From: an uncultured Chlorobiota bacterium
Lineage (GTDB): Bacteria > Bacteroidota > Bacteroidia > Bacteroidales > JAADGE01
NCBI GenBank assembly: GCA_947311265.1
Contig: CAMZKQ010000022.1
Location: 1 to 33,677, forward strand
Direction: 5' to 3'
Length of the DNA: 33,677 nucleotides
Part shown: in pieces, positions 1-8,109 of the stretch
Layout of the letters: each line of letters starts with the position of its first letter
Position numbering within the stretch: the first letter of the stretch is position 1
The notes under the pieces: model-generated
What the model was told of the DNA's origin: nothing
What the model saw: the letters and a program-made list of their open reading frames with translations, nothing else
Database searches by the model: none
Program-made: the position numbers and the translations under genes

Positions 1-2379
1 ATTTTCCTTCACTTTTTTCTGTGAAAAATGATGTTTATGGTATTGCCCTGCCACATATAAGTCCGTTTGGTCGCAATAGTGTGGGCTTGCAGGTATGCCA
101 CTGTTCCCAGTGGGAATAATTGTAAAAGAAGCGTCCCAATCCGAGAGGTCGAATATATGCCGATGCGAGGCTCCGTGCGAAGCGGTAAATGGCGTTCCGA
201 ATTTGTAAGAATAAGGGCTTACCGTATGAAAACTTCCGCCGACAGGTAAATCTTTTCGGTTCATATTAAATACAAAATCTAAGGCTTTACTTGTAAAGTT
301 ATCCTTACTTGCTATTGGGTGGTTAAGGGCAAGTGTATGTACTGTTCCCCACTGCTGTTTTTTTGCTCCTTTGCCCAAATCTGCCTCTATTTTTGCCACC
401 GCTCCCCTGAATGATTTTTGTAGCATAAAAGCAAAATCTTCTACTTTATCGGTTGTAGTAACATCATCGCTCCAATCCGTTTTTCCTGTTTTTAGGGCTT
501 TATCTATCACAAAATTAGGCATCATATCTAGTTTTATAAATTCGGCATATAGTTTTTGCCCCAGCTCATCAACAAATAAATTTTTAGAAAGCTCAATAAA
601 CAGGTATTCAAAAACTGTACTTGCATTGCTAGTGCGAGCAAAATCGTAGTTCCAATTTTCTAAAAATTGGAGTGCTTCTTTTTCCTGTGGTGTAAAATCG
701 CTAATTGTTTTGCAAGCTGCAATTATTTGCGGGGTCATTTCTTTGGCAAGTATCGAAACTTGGTCGTTTTGGATATTCTTAAAATCGTTCTTAGAAAGCA
801 ATTCTTTTTCGGTAAGTAACTCAGTAATTCTATCGACACGGTAGGATAAATCGAACCAAGCACTGATGTAATAGGGGTAATCATCTGGGGCAGTTCTGTT
901 GTTGGCAGAGCGTAGGTAACCGCATTCAGGGCTGTAGCTATGTGGTAACGAATCGAATGGCACAAAGCCTTTCCAGTCGTACTCATCGGTATCGCCCGGG
1001 AAAATTTGTACGCCATTATTGGTTTTCCGTATGGGTATGCCTGCCGAGCAGTACATGCCTATATTGCCTTTCACATCTGCATAATTAACATTCTGGCTTA
1101 CAGAGGATAAGGTGCTAATAGCGGTTTTAAAATCCGCCCAATTTTTGGCTCTGTTCAACAAATATACCGAGCGAATTTCGTTACTGTATTCGTTGCCTGT
1201 CCAGTGCATCGAAATTACTGCATCATCTAGTTTTTTCATGCCGCTAATAATTGGTCCTCGGTGGGTATATTTTATTTCTCGCACGGCTACAGAATCTTTT
1301 TTTATACTAATTTTCTCTTTTATAACGGTTAAATCGACCCATTTCCCATTAAATTTATATTGGTTGGGGTTTTCAGGGTTTATTGTTTCTTGGTAATAAT
1401 CTAAATCGTCGAGCATTACATTGGTCATGCCCCAAGCGATATTTTTGTTATGCCCTGCAATAATAAATGGCTGCCCAGGCAAGAGTAGCCCCGAAACATC
1501 AAGCCCTTCTTCCGTTGTTTGGTGGGCTTGATACCAAATCCCGGGGGTACTTAGCGAGAGGTGCATATCATTAGCAAAAATGGGCTTTCCTGTAGCACTT
1601 TTTTGGGCTGCAACCACCCAGCTATTACTGCCGTTCATTATTTCGGGTACGATGCCTTCCATGGCTTCTTCTCCCGAGAGCAGTGTAGAGTCGGGGATAT
1701 TCCCTTTGAGGTGAAAATCAGGAAAAACGGTAGTTTTTTGCAAATCAAGGTTCGGTATTAGGTCTTGATATTTTGATGCACTGACTATTTTTTTGATTTT
1801 ATAAATGATGATTTCAGATTTTTTTGCCATTGATAAATCCCAAGCCATGTAGCCTATTAAATTGATTGAATATTCAGGTTTCCATTTTTCGGGTTTGTAT
1901 TTTAGTATGGCAAATTCCATTGGGAGGTTGTTGGTATTGTCCTCTATGTACTGATTTACGCCATCGGCGAAAGCCTCTAGGGCTTGCATCATGGGGGGGG
2001 TAATGGAGTCCAAAATCATTTTTGATTTTTTGGGGATTTGCAACGAACGCAATAAAATATCTGCTGAGAGTAAATCGGCGCCTAGAATTTCGGACAATTT
2101 GCCTTGTGTTACTCGGCGGAGCAAATCCATTTGCCAGAGGCGGTCTTGTGCCATCAGGTAGCCTGTGGCACGGTAGGCATCGTTGTCTGTTTTTGCAAAG
2201 ATGTGCGGAATGGCGTACTTATCTCGGGCTACCGATACGTCTTCGGATAATCCTGAAAGGACTATATTTTTATTGTAATCGGGCAAACCGCCTGCTGCTA
2301 TGCTGTTGATGTATAAAAAAGCGGTCATTAGTAAGGTGGTGAGTATGGCAGAAATTATAAACCATGTTTTTTTTTTCAT
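1..2379 (-). CDS. Penicillin acylase family protein (3' end truncated by left window edge)
   Basis: Open minus-strand frame from ATG at 2379 to position 1 (793 codons, no stop), absent from the ORF track because it runs off the edge. Translation begins MKKKTWFIISAILTTLLMTAFLYINSIAAGGLPDYNKNIVLSGL. It contains GSNSWVVAAQKSATGKPIFANDMHLSLSTPGIWYQAH (N-terminal nucleophile Ser motif of penicillin acylases) and near the C-terminus PTGNSGIPASPHYCDQTDLYVAGQYHKHHFS. Confidence 0.92.
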   Translation of the reverse strand, partial: MKKKTWFIISAILTTLLMTAFLYINSIAAGGLPDYNKNIVLSGLSEDVSVARDKYAIPHIFAKTDNDAYRATGYLMAQDRLWQMDLLRRVTQGKLSEILGADLLSADILLRSLQIPKKSKMILDSITPPMMQALEAFADGVNQYIEDNTNNLPMEFAILKYKPEKWKPEYSINLIGYMAWDLSMAKKSEIIIYKIKKIVSASKYQDLIPNLDLQKTTVFPDFHLKGNIPDSTLLSGEEAMEGIVPEIMNGSNSWVVAAQKSATGKPIFANDMHLSLSTPGIWYQAHQTTEEGLDVSGLLLPGQPFIIAGHNKNIAWGMTNVMLDDLDYYQETINPENPNQYKFNGKWVDLTVIKEKISIKKDSVAVREIKYTHRGPIISGMKKLDDAVISMHWTGNEYSNEIRSVYLLNRAKNWADFKTAISTLSSVSQNVNYADVKGNIGMYCSAGIPIRKTNNGVQIFPGDTDEYDWKGFVPFDSLPHSYSPECGYLRSANNRTAPDDYPYYISAWFDLSYRVDRITELLTEKELLSKNDFKNIQNDQVSILAKEMTPQIIAACKTISDFTPQEKEALQFLENWNYDFARTSNASTVFEYLFIELSKNLFVDELGQKLYAEFIKLDMMPNFVIDKALKTGKTDWSDDVTTTDKVEDFAFMLQKSFRGAVAKIEADLGKGAKKQQWGTVHTLALNHPIASKDNFTSKALDFVFNMNRKDLPVGGSFHTVSPYSYKFGTPFTASHGASHRHIFDLSDWDASFTIIPTGNSGIPASPHYCDQTDLYVAGQYHKHHFSQKKVKEN

Positions 2380-2441
2380 ATTTTAGGTATTTTTCTGTAG
2401 TGAAGGATTTTGTTGCTCAAAGTTAGCTAAAATTGGGTAAA

Positions 2442-4829
2442 TTATTCTATAATAGGTAGTCCATTTTCTATAATTTCGCAAGAAAGGGGGGGTAAAATTA
2501 TTGAGATATAATTTTTTTCTTTTGTTAATTTTGTACCCAAAAGGGGTTTAAATTTTTCCTCTCTAGTGGTTGAAATGGGTAGCATAAATAGTTTTTCTTC
2601 GTTGCTATTATTGATAAGTGTATATACTTTTGAGCCAAAATAGTTCCGTTCTAAAAGGAAGGTTTCTTTTTCTGCTTTTACAACTCGGTACTCGCCATAA
2701 ATGAGCGGTAATGATGTGGCTCTAAAATTTAAAATTTTAGTCGCTATGTTTTTTAATTTTTGCTCTTCTTTATTAAGGTTTTTAAATCGCATCATTCTTC
2801 TGTTGTCGGGATCGTTGCCACCCGACATGCCGATTTCATCGCCGTAGTAAATTACGGGTACACCTGGTATTGAGGCTATAATTGCCATTAGCATTGCTGA
2901 TTTTTTATAGCCCGATTTATTTTTGACTCCCACTTTTCGAGTCCAGCCGGCTAGTTTTGCATCTTCGCTAAAGCTTAAATCGCCAGAGGCGTAGGATATA
3001 AATCTGCCCCGGTCTTGGTTGCCAGTAATGTTGCCCATTAAATGGTTATTGCCATAATAGTCAGCACTTTGTGCAATTATTTCGGCAGTATGTTTAAAAT
3101 TTCCTCCGCCTGCAAGGGCGGATACGATTGCATCGTAGCAGTTGAAATCGAATTGTGCATCTAGCATTCCTGTACCAACGTAGCTGCTGATAAGCTCGGG
3201 TGTACCATAGGTTTCTCCGATTTGGTAAATGCGGCGTTGTTCTGGAATTACTATTTGTTTTTTTAGTTTTTTTGTTAGTGTTCGCCAGAAAATTTCAGGA
3301 ATATGTTTTGTTGCATCATGGCGAAAGCCATCTAAGTTGTATTTTTTTATCCAATAAACGGCGGAATCTGAAAGCATATTATAGACCTCTGGTTTTGCCA
3401 AATCTAGTGTGGGTAGGAATATGTCGAACCAAGTGGTGAGGCGGTGTTCGTCCCAGCGTTCGGTGTTTAGTGTGCCATCGGGTAGGTGCAGTTGGGTGGC
3501 CCAATCGGGGTGCTGTTTGTATATGGGGTGGTCTTGGTGTACGTGGTTGGCCACAAAATCTAAGAGTACGTTTAGGTTGTTGTTGTGAGCTGTTTTTACG
3601 AGTTTTTTAAACTCGTTTTCTGTTCCAAAGCGGTTGTCGATAAGTGTAAATGAAATAGGCCAATAGCCATGGTAGGCTGAAAATGTAGTTTCTGTGTTGG
3701 GATACTTCCCAAAAGCTCCCTCTGGGTTTTTCACAATGGGTGAAATCCATATTGTATTTTTGCCTAATTTTTTGAAATAGCCGCTTTCAATTTTCTGTGT
3801 AATTCCGGCTATATCTCCTCCATGGTAATTGGCTCGTGGGTGGATTGCCTTGTCTGGCGTGGGGCGATTATTTGTACTATCGCCATCAAAAAAGCGGTCG
3901 ATGAAGGTGTTGTAAAGTACGGCGGCCTCGAAGTCGGTGCGGTCGATTTGCTTGGGCGAGTTAAGCAGCATTCCATTTTCGAGTGGGATTAACAAATCGT
4001 TGGAAAAGCCGCCTTTTCCGTAGCTGTAAACTCGTATAAATGTGCGTTTCTTTTGTCTGGCTGCTTTGGGAATATTTATAAAAAGGGTAGTTCCTTTTTC
4101 TTCTTTTGCTATTTGGGAATTATTGTAAAGTACGATTGTTTCAAGGTTGTTGTTAGCTATTTGGAGTGTAATTTGTTCGGAGGAGTGGGTAAATGTGCTT
4201 AGTTTTGGTGCTGGGCTAGTATTGCTTTTGCCTATTTTTAAGAGTGAGTTGTATTTGCCGCTGCCATTGGGTACGCTATCGGTATTTTGCGGGTCGAGTT
4301 GCTGTTTGCCATCGAGTACCAGTAGGTATTGAAATTTTCCGGGTTCAACTTCAAAGGTGGTTTCCCATTGCCCGTTTTTTTGTTCGAGTGTGTTGTTTTG
4401 TGGGTTCCATGCGTTCATTTCGCCCATTATTTGTACTTTTTTTAGCTTGTTATTTTTTGGCTTATATATAAAGGTGTAGTTTATTTTTTTTGATTTTTTT
4501 AAAAGCAAGGAATATTCAAAAGAATTAACAAGCACTTTTAGTACCGAAAGCAATGGCAGTTCCTTGGGGTTTATAGATATTTTAGTTTTTCCTTTTGCTA
4601 CGATACTTTTTGGAAATTTTGGAATATATACTGTATCTATTTTTTCCAGCAATGGGAAAAAATCGCTTAAGTCGATTTCTGTAACTCCTGTATTTAATTG
4701 TATTGGGGAGGCTAGTCCTACAATTTCACTTTTTTTGGGGAAGGTTTTTGTTTTGCTTTCTATCGTAACTTCTGGTTTGCACGAAAATAAAAAAAGAAGA
4801 GCCAGGACAATGGGTATGAGTTTTTTCAT
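2442..4829 (-). CDS. GH13 alpha-amylase family lipoprotein (cyclomaltodextrinase/neopullulanase-like)
   Basis: 795 aa. Lipobox MKKLIPIVLALLFLFSCKPE, N-terminal CBM48/E-set-like region (QIMGEMNAWNPQNN). GH13 regions: DFVANH (I), GFRHDATKH (II), QIGETYG (III), GNQD (IV); YYGDEIGMSGGNDPDNRR. Confidence 0.9.
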   Translation of the reverse strand: MKKLIPIVLALLFLFSCKPEVTIESKTKTFPKKSEIVGLASPIQLNTGVTEIDLSDFFPLLEKIDTVYIPKFPKSIVAKGKTKISINPKELPLLSVLKVLVNSFEYSLLLKKSKKINYTFIYKPKNNKLKKVQIMGEMNAWNPQNNTLEQKNGQWETTFEVEPGKFQYLLVLDGKQQLDPQNTDSVPNGSGKYNSLLKIGKSNTSPAPKLSTFTHSSEQITLQIANNNLETIVLYNNSQIAKEEKGTTLFINIPKAARQKKRTFIRVYSYGKGGFSNDLLIPLENGMLLNSPKQIDRTDFEAAVLYNTFIDRFFDGDSTNNRPTPDKAIHPRANYHGGDIAGITQKIESGYFKKLGKNTIWISPIVKNPEGAFGKYPNTETTFSAYHGYWPISFTLIDNRFGTENEFKKLVKTAHNNNLNVLLDFVANHVHQDHPIYKQHPDWATQLHLPDGTLNTERWDEHRLTTWFDIFLPTLDLAKPEVYNMLSDSAVYWIKKYNLDGFRHDATKHIPEIFWRTLTKKLKKQIVIPEQRRIYQIGETYGTPELISSYVGTGMLDAQFDFNCYDAIVSALAGGGNFKHTAEIIAQSADYYGNNHLMGNITGNQDRGRFISYASGDLSFSEDAKLAGWTRKVGVKNKSGYKKSAMLMAIIASIPGVPVIYYGDEIGMSGGNDPDNRRMMRFKNLNKEEQKLKNIATKILNFRATSLPLIYGEYRVVKAEKETFLLERNYFGSKVYTLINNSNEEKLFMLPISTTREEKFKPLLGTKLTKEKNYISIILPPLSCEIIENGLPIIE

Positions 4830-4873
4830 TTGTAAAAATTACTTGGTAAGTGGTAAATATACTAGACTGCTAT

Positions 4874-4906
4874 AAAAAAAGCCAATAACGGATGTCCACT
4901 ATTAGC
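4874..4906 (-). terminator. Rho-independent terminator downstream of cheR
   Basis: Minus strand reads GCTAATAGTGGACATCCGTTATTGGC followed by TTTTTTT; about 11-bp stem including G-T wobbles. Confidence 0.6.
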
Positions 4907-4942
4907 CTTATTTTAAGATGGTTATAATATTATAAACAGGTT

Positions 4943-5761
4943 TTATTTTTTAATATAAATAGTGCCTCGCTTTTCAAATTTATTTACAATATCTCCTAAG
5001 ATGCCTTCGTGTCGTCCTATTATCATTGTTCCGCCCGGTACAAGGGTATCGTAAAACATTTCAAAAATTCTATTTTGTAGGTCGTGGTTAAAGTAGATGA
5101 GGACATTGCGGCAGAAAATAATATCAAACTGTTTGCCGAAAGGGGGCTGTAGGGTAACTAGGTCGTGCTGCTGGTAGGTGGCTTTTTGTGTAAGAAATGG
5201 TTTGATTTTAATTAAACTTTTGCCTCTCGAAATCTCAATATAATCTTTCATTTCGGGCAAATCGGTTTCCTTAAATGCGGTGTTAAAGTTGTTTATATAT
5301 TCGTCTATTTCTCGGTATTTGTACTTGCCCGATTTTGCGACTTCAATAACATCGGTATTTAAGTCGGTGGCATAAAAGTTTGATTTTTCAAAGAGTGATT
5401 TAGTGTGCATGGCAATCATCATCGAAAAAATTTCTTGCCCTGTGGAGCAACCGGCGTGCCAAATATCTATTTTTTGCTGGTCTTTGTATCTAGGAATAAC
5501 GTCACGAAGTATAGCCTGCCAAATTGCTGGGTCTCTGAACAGTTCGGTAGTATTTACGGTAATGTCTTTTACCACTTTTTCTAAAAATTTTGAATCGGCA
5601 GATAGTTTGGCGACAAATTGGTGGATGTCCATACGGTTATCCATCAATAATTTATCAACTCTTCGGGTAAATGATTTGATTGAATAATCGCCAAAATCGT
5701 AGCTTGAATGCTGGCTAATTGTCTGTATAAAAAAATCGACTTCCTCTTCTGTTACTGCCAT
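4943..5761 (-). CDS. cheR: CheR-type protein-glutamate O-methyltransferase
   Basis: 272 aa. CheR motifs: TVNTTELFRDP, WHAGCSTGQEIFSMMIAM (SAM binding), YATDLNTDVIEVAKSGKY, FDIIFCRNVLIYFNHDLQ. Confidence 0.92.
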   Translation of the reverse strand: MAVTEEEVDFFIQTISQHSSYDFGDYSIKSFTRRVDKLLMDNRMDIHQFVAKLSADSKFLEKVVKDITVNTTELFRDPAIWQAILRDVIPRYKDQQKIDIWHAGCSTGQEIFSMMIAMHTKSLFEKSNFYATDLNTDVIEVAKSGKYKYREIDEYINNFNTAFKETDLPEMKDYIEISRGKSLIKIKPFLTQKATYQQHDLVTLQPPFGKQFDIIFCRNVLIYFNHDLQNRIFEMFYDTLVPGGTMIIGRHEGILGDIVNKFEKRGTIYIKK

Positions 5762-5807
5762 GTTAGGTTCTATGGGGTTAATTTTAGCTTTTCTTTTAGT
5801 GGCTTAT

Positions 5808-6647
5808 TTAGTTCATTGTTACAGAGTTACGCAATTTCTCGATGGCTTTTACGAGTGTTTTTAGTTGCTCTGCTGTTGGGGTTGCTTCTTTTATATTTAC
5901 GAGGATTTTTCCAACAGGTTGCATTTGCGTATAGATTTCTTTGATTTCTTCTTTTGAGCTATGAATTTTGAGTAAACCGGATAAAATGGAATAGGCTTTT
6001 TTTTGTTTTATAATATTTTCTTTAATTTTACTATTATCGGTAGCCACTATTGCTAATTGTGTGGAAAGGTACATGGTTTCAATCCAACCACCGACCAAAA
6101 TAAGTACTGCTGTACTGCTTTTTTCGTTGCTATTAAGGAACATAAAAGTACCATGGTAAGTTGAAGTAACAATTTTATGCAGTTTTTCAGGGTTTTCAAG
6201 ATTAGCTTCTAAATCTTCCCCAAACTCTTGTGTATAAATGGTGTTAATTTCCAACTCTTCCGATAGTTTTTTTAGGACTTTAAAGTATGCTTTTACTTCT
6301 TTACTTTTTTTGTAAGTACCGGCATAGCCTAAATCTGCACCATAAATACCAAGGTTTATTGCTCTTTGCTTTTCTAAAATATATTTATTGGCATTAGTAG
6401 CTGGGTTAGTAAGGTCAAAAACATAAGCTGCACCGGCCTCTTGCAGTAGCTGTGTTGTTTCATAAGGGGTAGGAATTGGGTACGATGCCATTTTTTCTAG
6501 TGGCACTTCTGTATTTTCTTCGGTAATCTTAGCAGAGTCTATAATTTCTGTAACCTTAGTGTCTTTTACTTTTTGTTCCTCTTCTGCACAAGCATTAAAA
6601 ATAATTAATGCACAGAGTAAGAGAATATAATTGCTTAACTTTTTCAT
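5808..6647 (-). CDS. Conserved hypothetical lipoprotein
   Basis: 279 aa. Lipobox MKKLSNYILLLCALIIFNACAEEE; PIPTPYETTQLLQEAGAAYVFDLTNPATNANKY resembles a lipoprotein widespread in Bacteroidota (recalled, no search). Confidence 0.75.
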   Translation of the reverse strand: MKKLSNYILLLCALIIFNACAEEEQKVKDTKVTEIIDSAKITEENTEVPLEKMASYPIPTPYETTQLLQEAGAAYVFDLTNPATNANKYILEKQRAINLGIYGADLGYAGTYKKSKEVKAYFKVLKKLSEELEINTIYTQEFGEDLEANLENPEKLHKIVTSTYHGTFMFLNSNEKSSTAVLILVGGWIETMYLSTQLAIVATDNSKIKENIIKQKKAYSILSGLLKIHSSKEEIKEIYTQMQPVGKILVNIKEATPTAEQLKTLVKAIEKLRNSVTMN

Positions 6648-6986
6648 ATTTAAAGTCCAAATTTTAGTATTGTTATCAGTTTGTAGTTGACAAATTTAGA
6701 ATTAAATACATGAAAATTAAAATTTTTATACCTTTATTTAGGTATTTATTTTTAATCCAGCTATAATTAGTCTATTTATTGCCCATTTATTACAGTGCGT
6801 TCTTCATTTTCAATCCATATTAGAGGTGTTCCTGCTGTGTACGGTAATTTCAACTTGACGTTAAATAATTAACCAAAAGTTAAGTTCAATTAGAAAAAGT
6901 AGATTTAATTAAAAATCTGTTCAAAAGCAGATTAGTTTCTCAAAAATAATTTGTAAATTCGCAGAAACTTATAAAAAAAATAAATT

Positions 6987-7925
6987 ATGTCAAAAGTAAC
7001 CGTAATAGGTGCCGGAAACGTAGGCGCTACCGCTGCTAACGTTATTGCACAAAAAAACATAGTAAAAGAAGTTGTCCTTTTGGATATAAAGGAAGGCCTT
7101 GCAGAAGGCAAAGCACTAGACATGTGGCAAACTGCACCAATTCGTAAGTTTAGCACAAAAATTACTGGCGTAACTAACGATTATGCAGCAACTGCTGGCT
7201 CGGAAGTTATTGTAATAACATCTGGCTTACCCAGAAAACCGGGCATGTCGCGCGATGACCTTATCGAAACCAATGCTAAAATCGTAAAAATTGTAACCGA
7301 AAATGCAATAAAGCACTCCCCAGATGCCATCATTATCATCGTATCCAACCCGCTTGATGTTATGACTTATGCCGCTTTTAAAACCGCAGGCACCTCCTCT
7401 AAAAAAGTATTCGGTATGGCTGGGATTTTAGATACCGCTAGATACCGTGCATTTTTAGCTACTGAATTAGGCATTTCGCCAAGGGATATACAAGCCCTAC
7501 TTATGGGTGGGCATGGCGATACCATGGTGCCACTTCCACGCTACACTACCGTTGGCGGAATACCTGTTACCGAGTTAGTGTCCAAAGACAAATTAGATGC
7601 CATTGTAAAACGTACAAAAATGGGTGGTGGCGAATTAGTAAAACTAATGGGTACATCAGCTTGGTACGCTCCGGGTTCTGCTGCCGCAGAAATGGTGGAA
7701 GCCATTGTTTGCGACGAAAAGCGTGTACTCCCAGTATGTGCATACCTTGATGGCGAATTTGGTCTAAAAAACATCTTCCTTGGTGTGCCAGTTATTATGG
7801 GAAAAGGCGGTATCGAAAAAATCATTGAAATTGATATGAATGAAGAAGAGAAAAAAGACATGAATAGTTCCGCAGCTGCCGTAAAAGGCGTTATGGATGT
7901 GCTTGATAATATGAACATTATATAA
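6987..7925 (+). CDS. mdh: Malate dehydrogenase
   Basis: 312 aa. MSKVTVIGAGNVGATAAN Rossmann start, ITSGLPRKPGMSRDDLIETNAKIV, VSNPLDVMTYAAFKTAG, MGGHGDTMVPLPRYTTV. Confidence 0.97.
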   Translation: MSKVTVIGAGNVGATAANVIAQKNIVKEVVLLDIKEGLAEGKALDMWQTAPIRKFSTKITGVTNDYAATAGSEVIVITSGLPRKPGMSRDDLIETNAKIVKIVTENAIKHSPDAIIIIVSNPLDVMTYAAFKTAGTSSKKVFGMAGILDTARYRAFLATELGISPRDIQALLMGGHGDTMVPLPRYTTVGGIPVTELVSKDKLDAIVKRTKMGGGELVKLMGTSAWYAPGSAAAEMVEAIVCDEKRVLPVCAYLDGEFGLKNIFLGVPVIMGKGGIEKIIEIDMNEEEKKDMNSSAAAVKGVMDVLDNMNII

Positions 7926-8060
7926 GTGCAAAATAAATATTGAGGTAGGCATAAAAGCGAAGACTTGAAATACTTTTGCAGAATTGAACAAAACAATGGT
8001 TTAATATTCACTTTATTTTGTGTACTGCTATTTTAGGACGGGACTAATCATTAAATAAAA

Positions 8061-8092
8061 ACGAGCCATTCTTAGGAATGGCTCGTTTTTTT
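8061..8092. terminator. Bidirectional terminator between convergent mdh and the ankyrin gene
   Basis: Perfect 11-bp stem ACGAGCCATTC-TTAG-GAATGGCTCGT flanked by A-run on the left and T-run on the right. Confidence 0.88.
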
Positions 8093-8109
8093 CGTGGTAA
8101 ATTTTGACT

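Noticed and set aside
6901-6918. AGATTT-AATTAA-AAATCT inverted repeat upstream of mdh
   Set aside because: Only 6-bp AT-rich arms; expected by chance in this AT-rich intergenic DNA.
7541-8011. 156-aa minus ORF overlapping mdh
   Set aside because: Antisense shadow of the clearly coding mdh; no family motif.
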